Source: Aquitalea palustris (GTDB taxonomy: Bacteria > Pseudomonadota > Gammaproteobacteria > Burkholderiales > Chromobacteriaceae). From it: DNA of 64,000 nt. The stretch is taken from the NCBI RefSeq assembly GCF_003693445.1, contig NZ_RFAR01000023.1, forward strand, positions 1-64,000, given 5' to 3'. The first letter of the stretch is position 1, and each line of letters begins with the position of its first letter. Shown one piece after another: positions 1 to 9,076 of the stretch. Made by a program: the position numbers and the translations under genes. The notes beneath the pieces are model-generated. The model was not told where the DNA came from. It did not search any database and worked only from the letters and a program-made list of their open reading frames with translations.

Positions 1-79
1 CAGCCTTCCCATCTATTCCCAATCCCCCCGCCCTTGCCTTGCAAGGGTGCCTCGCTTTCATGCCAGAAAGCGAGAGAGG
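1..79 (+). repeat. Two-hairpin dispersed intergenic repeat, copy A (may be cut by window edge)
   Basis: This stretch matches 25307-25385 on the opposite strand at 67 of 79 ungapped positions, by my base-by-base alignment. It contains two hairpins. The first has arms CCCTTGC/GCAAGGG at 31-47. The second has arms CTCGCTTTC/GAAAGCGAG at 51-74. In the other copy the last pair of the first stem (G36-C42) is replaced by A-T, so pairing is kept. It lies beyond the 3' end of the D-lactate dehydrogenase gene. It may be a REP/MITE-like element or a transcribed structured RNA; the sequence does not decide. Confidence 0.7.
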
Positions 80-89
80 CAATAATCGA

Positions 90-116
90 AGCCCCGTTCC
101 ATGATGGAAACGGGGC
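90..116 (-). terminator. Hairpin downstream of the D-lactate dehydrogenase gene
   Basis: An inverted repeat with arms AGCCCCGTT/AACGGGGCT sits about 25 nt past the stop codon on the minus strand. The bases after it on that strand (TCGATTATT) form only a weak U tract, so termination could be inefficient. Confidence 0.5.
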
Positions 117-141
117 TGTCGATTGATGACAGGACTGCAGA

Positions 142-2970
142 TCAGCGGCTGCGGCAGGCGCGGTCCACCAGGTACATCAGGTTCTGGTAGGGAATGCCGG
201 AGTTGGCCGACAGGCCGATCTCGCAGGTAACACTATTGGAGAAGCCGCTGCCGCAGTCCTTCACCTGGGCTTTCAAGCCGGTCAGGGCACTGGTATTCAG
301 CTCGGGATGGCTGAAGCCCTTGTCACCGGCAAAGCCGCAACAGGTAATGCCTTGCGGCTCGATTACCGTGCTGGCGCAGCGTTTGGCCAGGGCATTGAGC
401 ATGGCGGCCTGGCCGGTCTTGCGCATCGAGCACACCACGTGCAAGGCCACCGACTCTGGCTGCGGGGTGAAGGCCAGATGCTCGGCGGCCACCTCCTGCA
501 CGAAGCGGGTGACGTCATACACTTGCAGACGCTTGTCCTGCAGCCCTTCCAGCATGCTGGCGGTACACACGCCATTGTCGACAATCACCGGCCAGCGGCC
601 ATTGTCACTGGCCTGCAGCAAGGCAGCTTCCAGTTCGGCCAGCTTGCTGGCAGCAGCATCGGCCGCGCCCTTGGACTTGAACGGCGTGCCGCAGCACAGG
701 CCATCCATCTGCTGCGGGTAGAGAATCTGGTAACCCGCCTTGCCCAGCACAGACGCCACCACCTCGTTCAGCGGGCGCTGGTCGGGCAGCGCGGCTGCCG
801 GGGCAAAGGTGCGGGTGAGGCAGGATGGCAGGTACACCGCCTTGCGCTCGCCCTGTTTGCCACTATCCAGCCGCAGCTTGCTGGCTGCGCGCGGGAAGTA
901 TGGTGTCCAGTAGGGAATACGCCGCCCCACCACCCGGCGCAGGCTGCGCATCAACACGCCGGTAGCGGCATTGCCGGCCACGCTTTGCACGGTTTGCAGT
1001 GCGCGCAGACCAAGCCGCGCCCCGGCGGTGGCGCTGCCGTAGTGGCTGGCCAGGGTGTTGGCCAGGGCCCAGCCGGTATCGCTCAGACTCTGCTGGCGCA
1101 ACTGGCTGGTAAGCGCACCGGTGTTGATGCCGACCGGGCAGGCAGATTCGCACAGCCCGCAGGTGGTACAGGTTTCATCACCGGCAAACTGGTAGCGCTC
1201 GCGCAAATCCTCCAGCCGCGCTGCATCCTGGCCGCTCTGGCTGAGGGCTGCCATTTCCCGATTGGCCACGATGCGCTGGCGCGGGCTCAGGGTAATGGCG
1301 CGGCTGGGGCACATCACCTCGCAGAAACCACACTCGATGCACTTGTCGATCAGGCTGTTGGCAGTGGGAATCGGTTTGAGATTGCGGATATGCAGCAGCT
1401 TGTCGTGGGTGATGATCACATCCGGATTGAGAATGCCGGCCGGATCAAACAGCGCCTTGATCTCCTGCATGATGCGATAAGCCGCCGGGCCCCACTCCAT
1501 TTCCACAAAGGGCGCCATATTGCGGCCGGTGCCGTGCTCGGCCTTGACCGCGCCTTCGTAATCCACCGCCACCAGCTTGCACACCGCCTCGATGAAGGCT
1601 TCGTAGCGCTTGATTTCGGCCTCGCCAGAAAAATTGGGGGTAAACACGAAGTGCAGATTGCCCTCCAGCGCGTGGCCGAAGATGATGGCTTCGTCGTAAT
1701 GGTATTGGCGGAACAGGGCCTGCAGCTTGAGCGTGCCCTCGGCCAGATGTTCGATGGGGAAGACCACGTCTTCGATGATGACGGTGGTTTCCGCCGCCCG
1801 CATCGCGCCCACACTGGGGAACATGCCCTTGCGGATATTCCACAAGCGGGTGTACTGCTCGGCCACATCGGTGAAATGAATGCCGGACAGATTGGGAATG
1901 GCCGCGATATAGCCGCAGATGGCATTGATCTGCCCGGTCAGCGCCAGCGCATCGCGGGCACGGGTTTCGATCAGGATGGCGGCCGCTTCGTCGCCCAGGG
2001 TTTTCAGCTCAGCCGGCACCCCCGCCTTGTTTTCCACCGAGCGCAGGCTGGCGCGGTCCAGCAGTTCGGCCGAGGACACCACGTCCTTGTGCTGCGCCAG
2101 CAGCTGGATGGCATCGCAGGCGTCCTTGATGGTGGGAAACAGCACCAATGCCGATGCCTTGTGCGGCAGCTCTTCCACCGTGTGGTAAGTCACTTCCGAT
2201 ACAAAAGCCAGCGTACCCTCGCTGCCCACGATCAGGTGCAACAGCATGTCCAGCGGGTCGGCAAAATCCACCAGCGCATTCAGGCTGTAGCCGGTGGTGT
2301 TCTTCATCTTGTATTTGCGGCGGATGCGCGCTTCCAGCTCGCCATCGGAGCGAATACGCGCCGCCAGCGCGGCGATGCCGTCCAGCAGACCGGCATGCGA
2401 CTGACGGAAGGCGGCCACACTGGCCGCATCGCCGGTATCCAGCACCGCGCCATCAGCCAGCACCAGCCGCAGGCTCTTGATGGTCTGGTAGGTATTCTGC
2501 GCGGTTCCGCAGCACATGCCGCTGGAGTTGTTGCTGACAATGCCGCCTATCATGGCGGAGTTGATGGTGGCCGGATCGGGACCGATCTTGCGTCCGAACG
2601 GCAGCAGGGCCGCATTGGCGGCGGCACCGATCACCCCCGGCTGCAAGCGGATGGCACGGCCATCATCCAGCACTTGCAGGGCTTTCCAGCCGTGGCTGGC
2701 CACCACCAGGATGGAATCGCTCACCGCCTGGCCGGACAGCGAAGTCCCGGCGGCACGGAAAGTCACCGGCAGGCTGTGTGCGGCGGCCTGGGCCAGTACG
2801 GCTTGCACCTCGGCTTCGTCATGGGTCTGGATGACGATCTTCGGCACCAGCCGGTAACAGGAAGCATCCGTCCCGTAAGCCAGGGTGGATAGCGGATCAG
2901 TGAACACCCGCTTGGGGTCGATCACTTCGACAATGGCCTGATGAAACAGCCGGTAAGCACCTTGCAGCAT
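142..2970 (-). CDS. FAD/4Fe-4S D-lactate dehydrogenase (Dld-II type, quinone-linked)
   Basis: The 942-residue protein has a PCMH-type FAD domain (AGTSLSGQ and GPDPATINSAMIGG motifs), an FAD-linked oxidase C domain (HALEGNLHF, EHGTGRNMAPF), and two 4Fe-4S motifs (CIECGFCEVMCP near residue 543, CTTCGLCESACP near 600). Two CCG motifs of the cysteine-rich domain follow near 760 and 877. This order matches the large Dld-II/YdiJ-type membrane-associated D-lactate dehydrogenases that pass electrons from D-lactate to quinone; D-2-hydroxyglutarate is an alternative substrate in relatives. The ATG at 2970 is chosen over an upstream one because GGAGAG precedes it by six bases and the FAD domain begins soon after. 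It is transcribed alone. Confidence 0.88.
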   Translation of the reverse strand: MLQGAYRLFHQAIVEVIDPKRVFTDPLSTLAYGTDASCYRLVPKIVIQTHDEAEVQAVLAQAAAHSLPVTFRAAGTSLSGQAVSDSILVVASHGWKALQVLDDGRAIRLQPGVIGAAANAALLPFGRKIGPDPATINSAMIGGIVSNNSSGMCCGTAQNTYQTIKSLRLVLADGAVLDTGDAASVAAFRQSHAGLLDGIAALAARIRSDGELEARIRRKYKMKNTTGYSLNALVDFADPLDMLLHLIVGSEGTLAFVSEVTYHTVEELPHKASALVLFPTIKDACDAIQLLAQHKDVVSSAELLDRASLRSVENKAGVPAELKTLGDEAAAILIETRARDALALTGQINAICGYIAAIPNLSGIHFTDVAEQYTRLWNIRKGMFPSVGAMRAAETTVIIEDVVFPIEHLAEGTLKLQALFRQYHYDEAIIFGHALEGNLHFVFTPNFSGEAEIKRYEAFIEAVCKLVAVDYEGAVKAEHGTGRNMAPFVEMEWGPAAYRIMQEIKALFDPAGILNPDVIITHDKLLHIRNLKPIPTANSLIDKCIECGFCEVMCPSRAITLSPRQRIVANREMAALSQSGQDAARLEDLRERYQFAGDETCTTCGLCESACPVGINTGALTSQLRQQSLSDTGWALANTLASHYGSATAGARLGLRALQTVQSVAGNAATGVLMRSLRRVVGRRIPYWTPYFPRAASKLRLDSGKQGERKAVYLPSCLTRTFAPAAALPDQRPLNEVVASVLGKAGYQILYPQQMDGLCCGTPFKSKGAADAAASKLAELEAALLQASDNGRWPVIVDNGVCTASMLEGLQDKRLQVYDVTRFVQEVAAEHLAFTPQPESVALHVVCSMRKTGQAAMLNALAKRCASTVIEPQGITCCGFAGDKGFSHPELNTSALTGLKAQVKDCGSGFSNSVTCEIGLSANSGIPYQNLMYLVDRACRSR

Positions 2971-3268
2971 GAAGTCTCTCCACGGCGCAGGCAGCGGTTC
3001 TGTGTCGGCTTGCCACGCCAGTTGCACCATCCCTGCCTGCGCTGAACTCCAGCACCGCGCGGATGGTCCCAAGAATGTTGAAGCGGCATAGTGCCACATC
3101 TGGCTTTTTCGCCCATCAAGGGATTACCCTGTCAAGCAGACAATTCATGCCTGGCAAGCGTCGCCAGCCAAACCCGACTGCGCCATTACAACTGCTGGCC
3201 CTGCCCTGGCCCAGCGACACAACGCTATTTTGTTAGCGGCTCCAAATTACAGAGAGGGAGACACAGAC

Positions 3269-3823
3269 ATGCTGATGCAGATCGATCAGGCCACCCTGCT
3301 GGTGGTGGATATCCAGGACAAGCTGCTACCGGCAGTAGACCAGGCCGACGCCATGCTGGCTGCCAGCCTGTGGCTGGTGGGGGTGGCCCACGATACCGGC
3401 CTGCCGGTGGTGTTTTCCGAACAATACCCGCGTGGTCTGGGCCATACCGAGGCCAGCCTGCTGGCCAGCGCACCACAGGCCACGGTGGTGGAGAAGCTGC
3501 ACTTCTCCTGCGTGGCAGCAGAATGTCTCCCCGACAGCCTGCTGGCACGCAAGCAGGTGATTGTCTGCGGCATGGAAACCCATGTCTGTGTATTGCAGAC
3601 CGTGCTGCAACTGCTGGCCTTGGGCAAGCAGGTGTTCGTGGTGGCCGATGCCGTGGCCAGCCGCCGCAACAGCGACAAGAAATTGGGGCTGCAGCGCATG
3701 CAGGCTGCGGGAGCGGTATTGGTCAGCCGGGAAATGGTGCTATTCGAAATGCTGGGAGTGGCCGGCAGCGAGCTGTTCAAGGCCATGAGCAGAAAATATC
3801 TGATGGGTGTGCAGCCGGCCTGA
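3269..3823 (+). CDS. Isochorismatase-family cysteine hydrolase
   Basis: This 184-residue protein shows the expected triad: Asp in LLVVDIQDKL (about residue 14), Lys in VVEKLHFSC (about 76), and nucleophilic Cys in CGMETHVCVLQT (about 111). Family members hydrolyse isochorismate, nicotinamide or carbamoyl amides; the length and motifs fit the small YcaC-like branch of unknown substrate. The ATG at 3269 follows GGGAG by eight bases, whereas the longer reading frame from 3230 has no ribosome site. It is divergent from the D-lactate dehydrogenase gene, and the 298-bp gap between them shows no promoter I would defend. Confidence 0.85.
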   Translation: MLMQIDQATLLVVDIQDKLLPAVDQADAMLAASLWLVGVAHDTGLPVVFSEQYPRGLGHTEASLLASAPQATVVEKLHFSCVAAECLPDSLLARKQVIVCGMETHVCVLQTVLQLLALGKQVFVVADAVASRRNSDKKLGLQRMQAAGAVLVSREMVLFEMLGVAGSELFKAMSRKYLMGVQPA

Positions 3824-3846
3824 TGGCCGCAGCCTGAGGTTGGTCG

Positions 3847-3876
3847 TCTGGCCGAAGGGTGGTCCCTTCGGCCAGA
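3847..3876 (+). terminator. Strong hairpin 3' of the hydrolase gene
   Basis: A 13-bp perfect stem (TCTGGCCGAAGGG and its complement) with a 4-nt loop begins 24 nt after the stop codon. No T run follows it directly. A second small GCGGC/GCCGC stem at 3887-3899 is followed by TCTGTTTTCT and may complete termination. Confidence 0.55.
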
Positions 3877-4011
3877 CCGGCCGGTGGCGGCTATGCCGCT
3901 CTGTTTTCTCCTTTGCAGACTGGCGCAGGACGGTGATGTTCAGCCGAAGCCACCATCACCCGTCGCCAGCTACTGCCATTCCTATAGCAAACAGCGTGCC
4001 ACACATACTAA

Positions 4012-4048
4012 GCAGCTGATATCAAATAAATTATTTGATATCAGCTGC
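4012..4048. repeat. Perfect 18-bp-arm palindrome with a one-base centre
   Basis: The arms read GCAGCTGATATCAAATAA and its exact complement, separated by a single A at 4030. It lies in the 402-bp gap between two plus-strand genes (3824-4225) and is much more AT-rich than the surroundings. There is no T run beside it, so it is not a typical terminator. It could be an operator for a dimeric regulator, a cruciform-forming site, or a remnant of an element. The rest of the gap holds no gene that I can support. Confidence 0.9.
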
Positions 4049-4225
4049 GTACAGACTCCGCCAGCGATGAGCGACAGCCTGGCGCATGCACCAATACAGT
4101 GCCTTGCTGCACCAGCAGCAGCCCACCCATGGGCAATGCACGGCAACAGGCCGTGGCATCACTCCTGTGCTAGCATCTGCGGCTATCTTCCACCTTTTGC
4201 CAGCACTACGCAGGAACACCAAGCC

Positions 4226-4558
4226 ATGACCACACCCACCTTCAAGGACATTCTGGACACCCTCCCCGCCACCACCGGCATTGCCGCCATCGTGCTATTG
4301 GACGCGGCGGGCGAGCCGGTCACCCGCCTGGAAAACCAGCCTGGCACCGCCGGCTCGGTACGGGTCTATCACGCACTGATCAAGCAGCATGGTCATCTCG
4401 ACCGCGCAGCGGCACAGCAAGGCCTGGCGCTTTATGCCGAACATACCGCCGATGCCCGCCTGCATCCGGGCAAACACCCCAATATCGACCGTCTGCTGGC
4501 CATTGCCGAAGCAGATGCACCGGGCTTGCGTGCCCGCATCGTGTTGCAGGACGACTAA
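4226..4558 (+). CDS. DUF2322 family protein
   Basis: This 110-residue cytosolic protein has the pattern I associate with DUF2322: a Gly-rich ENQPGTAGSVRVYHAL segment followed by GLALYAEHTADAR and HPGKHPNIDRLL. No signal peptide or membrane segment is visible. The function is unknown. The start at 4226 is the first ATG that gives the family-like N-terminus; the longer upstream reading frame is low-complexity intergenic translation. The family name is from memory of its conserved motifs. Confidence 0.8.
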   Translation: MTTPTFKDILDTLPATTGIAAIVLLDAAGEPVTRLENQPGTAGSVRVYHALIKQHGHLDRAAAQQGLALYAEHTADARLHPGKHPNIDRLLAIAEADAPGLRARIVLQDD

Positions 4559-4609
4559 GCCCCCCGGGCGACAGCCGGCCCGGCACTTGGCCGGCTATCG
4601 CCATCAGAC

Positions 4610-5857
4610 TTACCAGCTTTCCGGCAACACGCCAAACAGCGACACCACCGCATACACGCCGCTAAGGAAAAAGGTGGCCATGATCAGCCACTGCACACTG
4701 CGGTGGGCATACCAGCCGCAGACAAACTCGCTGCCGGCATCACCGCGGCGACGTGCCGCATTCAGCAACAAGACCGGAATGATGCCCATCAGCACCCCAC
4801 CGAAAGTACCGGCGAAATACAGCGCATTGACGAAGCTGGCAATGCCCGAGTAGGCCAGCAGAAAAGGCGGCAGCGCCACCACCACCAGCACCAGCAACCG
4901 TTTTGACTTCTGGGTTTCGCTACCCAGGCGGAAGTGGTCGAAGATATTGGTGAACAGGCAGCCCCCCAGCCCCCAGTAGGAAGTCAGCATGGCCAGCAAG
5001 GCAAAGATATTGGCGGTGTAATAAGCCCACTGCCCCAGCGCCCGGCCCCAGCTCAGCGTGGCCACCTGGGTGAGATTGTCGGTGCCCACCAGCGCGATCA
5101 CCGACGCGGGAATCAGCGCGACGAAGACAAAGGTCAGCGCCATGCCACACATGATCAACCGTGGCAGCTTGCGCGGGGCAGACAGATTGCCACGCACCAG
5201 TTCGGGCACCAGGAACTGCGCACCAAATACGAATACCGCCAGATTGAACACCGGCACCACATACTGCCAGCGACTGAGCCACAGATTGCTCAGGCGCGCA
5301 TCCTGACTGACGATGGAAGCCATGATCAGCGCCAGGATGATGACAATCATGCTCATGCTGATGACCTTGTTGCCCGCCCCCAGCACCTTCAGGCCCAGAT
5401 ACAGCACCGCCACCGACGGCACGATGAACAGGATGCTGCCCAGCTCCTTGCTCATGCCATACCCGCCCAGCAAATCCAGCAAGATGCTGCCACTACCTGC
5501 CATATAGGCGGTCAGCGCGCCAAAACTATTCGCCGCCACCGCCAGAAACAGCAGCCAGCCCCCCAGGCCGCCCAGATAGCGGCTCGCCAGGCCACTAAGC
5601 TGGCGGTTGCCACGGGTACGCAGCGCCACCTCGGTCAGGTAGAGCATGGTGATGGTGCACAGCACACAGGTAATGGCCAGACACAGCAAGAGCGGGACAT
5701 AGCCGGTCTTGCGCGCGGCAAAGGCCATGCCCAGCACGCCGGCTCCGATATTGGTACCAAAAATGATGCCTATGGTTTCCAGCCCGCTAATGGGCTGGAC
5801 CAGCAGGCCGGAGTCTTCATGAGGCGGCGCCGCTGGCGCAAGTTCGCTTGAATGCAT
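4610..5857 (-). CDS. Aromatic/hydroxy amino acid permease (HAAAP-like)
   Basis: This 415-residue integral membrane protein has about eleven hydrophobic segments. The first carries IGIIFGTNIGAGVLGMAF, the unwound-helix Gly-rich signature of the APC-fold HAAAP family (TyrP/Mtr-like). It probably imports an aromatic or related amino acid across the inner membrane. An upstream TTG at 5884 is possible, but the ATG at 5857 has GGGGTA upstream and gives a compact cytosolic N-terminus. It is the last gene of a minus-strand run with the NTF2-like and FAD oxidoreductase genes, 72 bp after the former, which suggests supply of the oxidoreductase substrate. Confidence 0.75.
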   Translation of the reverse strand: MHSSELAPAAPPHEDSGLLVQPISGLETIGIIFGTNIGAGVLGMAFAARKTGYVPLLLCLAITCVLCTITMLYLTEVALRTRGNRQLSGLASRYLGGLGGWLLFLAVAANSFGALTAYMAGSGSILLDLLGGYGMSKELGSILFIVPSVAVLYLGLKVLGAGNKVISMSMIVIILALIMASIVSQDARLSNLWLSRWQYVVPVFNLAVFVFGAQFLVPELVRGNLSAPRKLPRLIMCGMALTFVFVALIPASVIALVGTDNLTQVATLSWGRALGQWAYYTANIFALLAMLTSYWGLGGCLFTNIFDHFRLGSETQKSKRLLVLVVVALPPFLLAYSGIASFVNALYFAGTFGGVLMGIIPVLLLNAARRRGDAGSEFVCGWYAHRSVQWLIMATFFLSGVYAVVSLFGVLPESW

Positions 5858-5929
5858 GGGAGTACCCCGGTAATTGATCAACAAGGCAGCAATGAGCAGT
5901 CAGCACACAGACTGGAATGGCAACAGGGC

Positions 5930-6301
5930 TCACTGCGGATGCGAGTACAGCTTGAAAGCGATGCGCCAGCGCCCCTGGCGCTTGAACAGCGAGACGTAAT
6001 CGGTAAATACCCGACCGGCCAGCGGCGTTTGCAATTCGGCCATGGCGGCGTTGCCACAGAGGCGGATTTCACCAATCTGCAGCCCGTAGGGCGCACCCTG
6101 CGCATGTGGCGAGGGCCGGCTTTGCAGCAGGCTGCGGTATTGCGCCTGATCCAGCCGTGACTCGGCCCCTGCCACATCGCCCAGCAGCAGGGCATCGGGA
6201 CGGAAAGCCTCTTCCAGTTTCTCCGGGCGGCCGTAATACAGGGCCTCGTAATAGGCGGTCAGCGCCTGACGGATCTGTCCCAGATCGGATGAGCAGGACA
6301 T
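5930..6301 (-). CDS. NTF2-like (SnoaL/lumazine-binding fold) protein
   Basis: This 123-residue protein follows the NTF2-fold pattern: an N-terminal helix pair (AYYEALYYGRPEKLEEAF), then beta-rich ELQTPLAG and DYVSLFKRQGRWRIAFK. Members bind small ligands or act as small enzymes; no catalytic assignment is possible here. GGAG seven bases upstream supports the start. It begins 19 bp after the oxidoreductase stop and is probably cotranscribed with it and the permease. Confidence 0.78.
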   Translation of the reverse strand: MSCSSDLGQIRQALTAYYEALYYGRPEKLEEAFRPDALLLGDVAGAESRLDQAQYRSLLQSRPSPHAQGAPYGLQIGEIRLCGNAAMAELQTPLAGRVFTDYVSLFKRQGRWRIAFKLYSHPQ

Positions 6302-6320
6302 ACGGTTCTCCAGATGAGGT

Positions 6321-7760
6321 CTAGCGGGAATGGGAGGTGGCCGCCTTGGTGGGCGACAGGCCGGAAGGGGCCAGCTTGCACAGCTGCTGCATCAGCCAGG
6401 ACGGCTGGCGGTTTTCATCGGCAGCCAGATCGACCTGCCCGACCGCATGACGGACCAGCCGGCCACCCAGATAGCGGAAGGGTTCAGGCGGGAAATCACG
6501 TTGCAGGCCATGCACCAGGCCACAGCGCGACCATTCGTTGTCCAGCTGCAAGGCCAGCGCGGCCAGAATCTTTCCCCCCAGCATGGAGGGGCCGACGCCG
6601 TTGCCGGAGTAGCCGATGGCATAGAACACATTGGCCTGAGCGGGCAAGGCACCAAAATGTGGCAGGCCATTACGGGTACGATCAATGGGCCCGGTCCAGT
6701 TGCCGACGATGTCCGCGGACTGCACCCCTGGATAAGCGCGGCGCAAATGGCCAGCCACGGTGGCGGCAATGGCGGATGCGCCATCCAGCTTGCCGGCCAG
6801 CTTCGCGCCGTACACCAGTTGCTCGCTGCCGCCCCCCTTGCCGAACACGATGCGGCCATCCGGCGTGGTGCGGTAGTAGTGCACCAGCATGCGGCTATCG
6901 GAAATGGTCATGCCGTTGCTCCAGCCGCTGGACTGCAGCAGCTCGGGCAGCGGGCGGGTAATGACGACATCGCTGGACACCACGACAAAGGCCTTGCGAA
7001 TGTCGGCAAACTGCGCGGCCCAGGCATTCATGGCCAGAATCACCCTGTCGGCACGCACGCTGCCATGAGTGCATTGCACCCGTGCCGGAGTACCACTTTC
7101 CAGCCTTTCCATCGGCGAAGACTCGTACACCTTGACCCCGAGTTGGCGTGCATGGCGCAACAGACCACGCGCCAGCATGGCCGGCTGGATGGACGCCGAT
7201 ACCGGCTCAAACACCCCGTCCAGATGCAGGCTGGAACCACTCAGCTGCGCGGCCTGCCCAGCGGCCAGCTGCTGGTAGGGATGCTGACCCAGCTGTTCCA
7301 GCTGGCTGACGGTACTGTCCCAGGTGCCGAGCTGGGCGGTGGTGGTGGCCGCCCACAGCCAGCCGTCCAGCCGCAACTGGGCATCGATGTCGTGTTGCTG
7401 GCAGAAGGCCTGCAAATCGACGATGGCTTGCGATGACTGCTGGCACAGGCGCAGCGCTTCGGCCTCGCCACACATCTTGGCCAGCGACTGGTACTTGGCC
7501 CACAGGCTGAGCACAAAGCCGCCATTGCGGCCGCTGGCCCCGCTGCCGCACAGTCTGGCCTCGACCATGACCACCTCGGCGTCCGGCTTGGCCTGCTTGA
7601 TTTCGATGGCAGTCCACAAGCCGGTAAAACCACCGCCCACAATGCAGACATCGGCGCGGATATCCTGCCGCAGCACTTCCGGGGAAGCAGGCCCCTCCGC
7701 CGCCAGTGCCTCGGAAAGCCAGCTACTGAAAGCACTACAGCGGGATGCAGCAGAGGACAT
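6321..7760 (-). CDS. FAD-dependent amine/amino-acid oxidoreductase (DAO family, PuuB/OrdL-like)
   Basis: This 479-residue protein has a Rossmann dinucleotide motif CIVGGGFTGLWTAIE near residue 40, the GSGASGRNGGFV motif typical of gamma-glutamylputrescine oxidase relatives, and a C-terminal FAD contact YSGNGVGPSML. Such enzymes oxidise primary or secondary amines to aldehydes or imines with release of H2O2. AAGGAG lies eight bases before the ATG. It is first in a minus-strand run with an NTF2-like protein and an amino-acid permease, which together look like an uptake and oxidation unit for one amine or amino acid. The substrate cannot be read from the sequence. Confidence 0.83.
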   Translation of the reverse strand: MSSAASRCSAFSSWLSEALAAEGPASPEVLRQDIRADVCIVGGGFTGLWTAIEIKQAKPDAEVVMVEARLCGSGASGRNGGFVLSLWAKYQSLAKMCGEAEALRLCQQSSQAIVDLQAFCQQHDIDAQLRLDGWLWAATTTAQLGTWDSTVSQLEQLGQHPYQQLAAGQAAQLSGSSLHLDGVFEPVSASIQPAMLARGLLRHARQLGVKVYESSPMERLESGTPARVQCTHGSVRADRVILAMNAWAAQFADIRKAFVVVSSDVVITRPLPELLQSSGWSNGMTISDSRMLVHYYRTTPDGRIVFGKGGGSEQLVYGAKLAGKLDGASAIAATVAGHLRRAYPGVQSADIVGNWTGPIDRTRNGLPHFGALPAQANVFYAIGYSGNGVGPSMLGGKILAALALQLDNEWSRCGLVHGLQRDFPPEPFRYLGGRLVRHAVGQVDLAADENRQPSWLMQQLCKLAPSGLSPTKAATSHSR

Positions 7761-8003
7761 GCGGTAATACTCCTTGTGTCAGGACAGGCCACTGCAGTTG
7801 AAATGAGGCCGCCCATGACAGGGCCTGCCTTCAGTGCAGGGCAAAGCTGTTGGAAAGATCAGCAGGGAGCTTATTTGAATTAGCCGGACAGATTGATGGG
7901 AAAGGACTGAAACAGCAGCATGAAAGGAGTTGAGCCTTGCCGGTAAAGTCTGCGGCAGGAGAATGCAGGGAAATGCGGCGCAGTACCGGGAGAGCAAGAC
8001 ATG

Positions 8004-8030
8004 AAAAAAGCCCGCCGAAGCGGGCTTTTT
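8004..8030 (-). terminator. rplI operon terminator with UUCG tetraloop
   Basis: On the minus strand a GCCCGC stem closed by a UUCG tetraloop is followed by six T residues, 28 nt past the rplI stop. The plus strand also has a T run, so it could act in both directions. Confidence 0.9.
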
Positions 8031-8057
8031 CCTGAAGCTGGATTCCGGATCAGGGAA

Positions 8058-8507
8058 TCAGGCTTGACCGACCACAACAACCTTGATCGGGGATACTACG
8101 TCGTGGTGCAGAGCGATTTCGATGTCGTACTCACCGATGGCCTTGAACGGGCCGTTCGGCAGGCGAACTTCGAAACGCTTGATTTCCACGCCGAATGCGG
8201 TCACGGCTTCAGCCACGTCCACATTGGTCACAGAACCGAACAGACGGCCATCAACACCGGCTTTTTGCGCGATGGTGATAACAGCGTCAACCAGCTTTTC
8301 AGCACGGACCTTGGCATCGGCCAGGATCTCGGCTTGCTTGGCTTCCAGTTCGGCGCGACGAGCTTCGAACTCTTTCAGGTTGTTTTCGGTGGCGCGCTTG
8401 GCTTTGCCTTGCGGGATCAGGAAGTTACGGGCGTAACCGTTCTTGACCTTTACCACGTCACCCAGTTGACCCAGGTTGGCAACTTTTTCGAGCAGAATGA
8501 TTTGCAT
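8058..8507 (-). CDS. rplI: 50S ribosomal protein L9
   Basis: This 149-residue protein begins with [19 protein letters not shown] and continues with the signature [16 protein letters not shown]. It has the long central helix rich in Glu, Ala and Lys and a C-terminal domain ending in [13 protein letters not shown]9 binds 23S rRNA near the L1 stalk and helps keep the reading frame. It is the last gene of the rpsF-priB-rpsR-rplI operon and starts 18 bp after rpsR. Confidence 0.97.
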   Translation of the reverse strand: MQIILLEKVANLGQLGDVVKVKNGYARNFLIPQGKAKRATENNLKEFEARRAELEAKQAEILADAKVRAEKLVDAVITIAQKAGVDGRLFGSVTNVDVAEAVTAFGVEIKRFEVRLPNGPFKAIGEYDIEIALHHDVVSPIKVVVVGQA

Positions 8508-8525
8508 CTTAAGTCCTTTCCCGGC

Positions 8526-8753
8526 TTAGTGTTGGTCGGTGTAAGGCAGGAATGCCAGGAAGCGAGCACGCTTGATAGCAGTGGTCAGCTGACGCTGGTA
8601 GCGAGCCTTGGTACCGGTAATGCGAGCCGGGATGATTTTGCCGTTTTCGGCGATGAAGTCTTTCAGCAGATCAACGGATTTGTAGTCGATATCCTTGATG
8701 CCTTCTGCCGTGAAGCGGCAGAACTTCTTGCGCTTGAAGAGTTGACGAGCCAT
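8526..8753 (-). CDS. rpsR: 30S ribosomal protein S18
   Basis: This 75-residue protein contains the S18 signature [17 protein letters not shown] followed by [16 protein letters not shown]. It pairs with S6 on the platform of the small subunit. It lies directly after priB (5 bp) and before rplI, the standard proteobacterial order. Confidence 0.97.
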   Translation of the reverse strand: MARQLFKRKKFCRFTAEGIKDIDYKSVDLLKDFIAENGKIIPARITGTKARYQRQLTTAIKRARFLAFLPYTDQH

Positions 8754-8758
8754 TTTGA

Positions 8759-9058
8759 CTAACCTTTTACAAATTCAACATATTCGATATTGAGTACCAA
8801 CCGCGGATTCTTCAGACTGCGCTGGGACAGGAATCCGGTGAATGTCACCGCGTTTCCTGCCAGTTTCCCGGCATGTTTCCGGGCGTCTTCTCCAATCAGC
8901 ACGGCCTGGATTTCACAGGCCACATCGCGTTCGAACCCGCCGGCAGTCTGTCTAGACTGGTGCCTGATCCACATTTCCACCACCGGAATACCGGCAGGGG
9001 TGTAACGCAGGGCTTCTTCGCGTTCGACCGTCGCGGTCAATACCAGACGGTTCTGCAA
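8759..9058 (-). CDS. priB: Primosomal replication protein PriB (PriN)
   Basis: This is a single OB-fold protein of 99 residues, with the PriB landmarks [16 protein letters not shown] near the N-terminus and [11 protein letters not shown] near the C-terminus. It joins PriA and DnaT in replication restart and sits between rpsF and rpsR. No ATG is available. I chose the TTG at 9058, which follows GGAG by eight bases and gives an MQNRLVL start of family length. A TTG at 9076, immediately after the rpsF stop, would add six residues but has no ribosome site. Confidence 0.9.
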   Translation of the reverse strand: MQNRLVLTATVEREEALRYTPAGIPVVEMWIRHQSRQTAGGFERDVACEIQAVLIGEDARKHAGKLAGNAVTFTGFLSQRSLKNPRLVLNIEYVEFVKG

Positions 9059-9076
9059 GTCCTTGTCTCCTGCCAA

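Noticed and set aside
307-2892. 861-codon open frame antisense to the D-lactate dehydrogenase gene
   Set aside because: The sense strand encodes a full multi-domain enzyme. The antisense frame has no recognisable motif and has the His/Gln/Gly-rich composition typical of shadows in GC-rich DNA.
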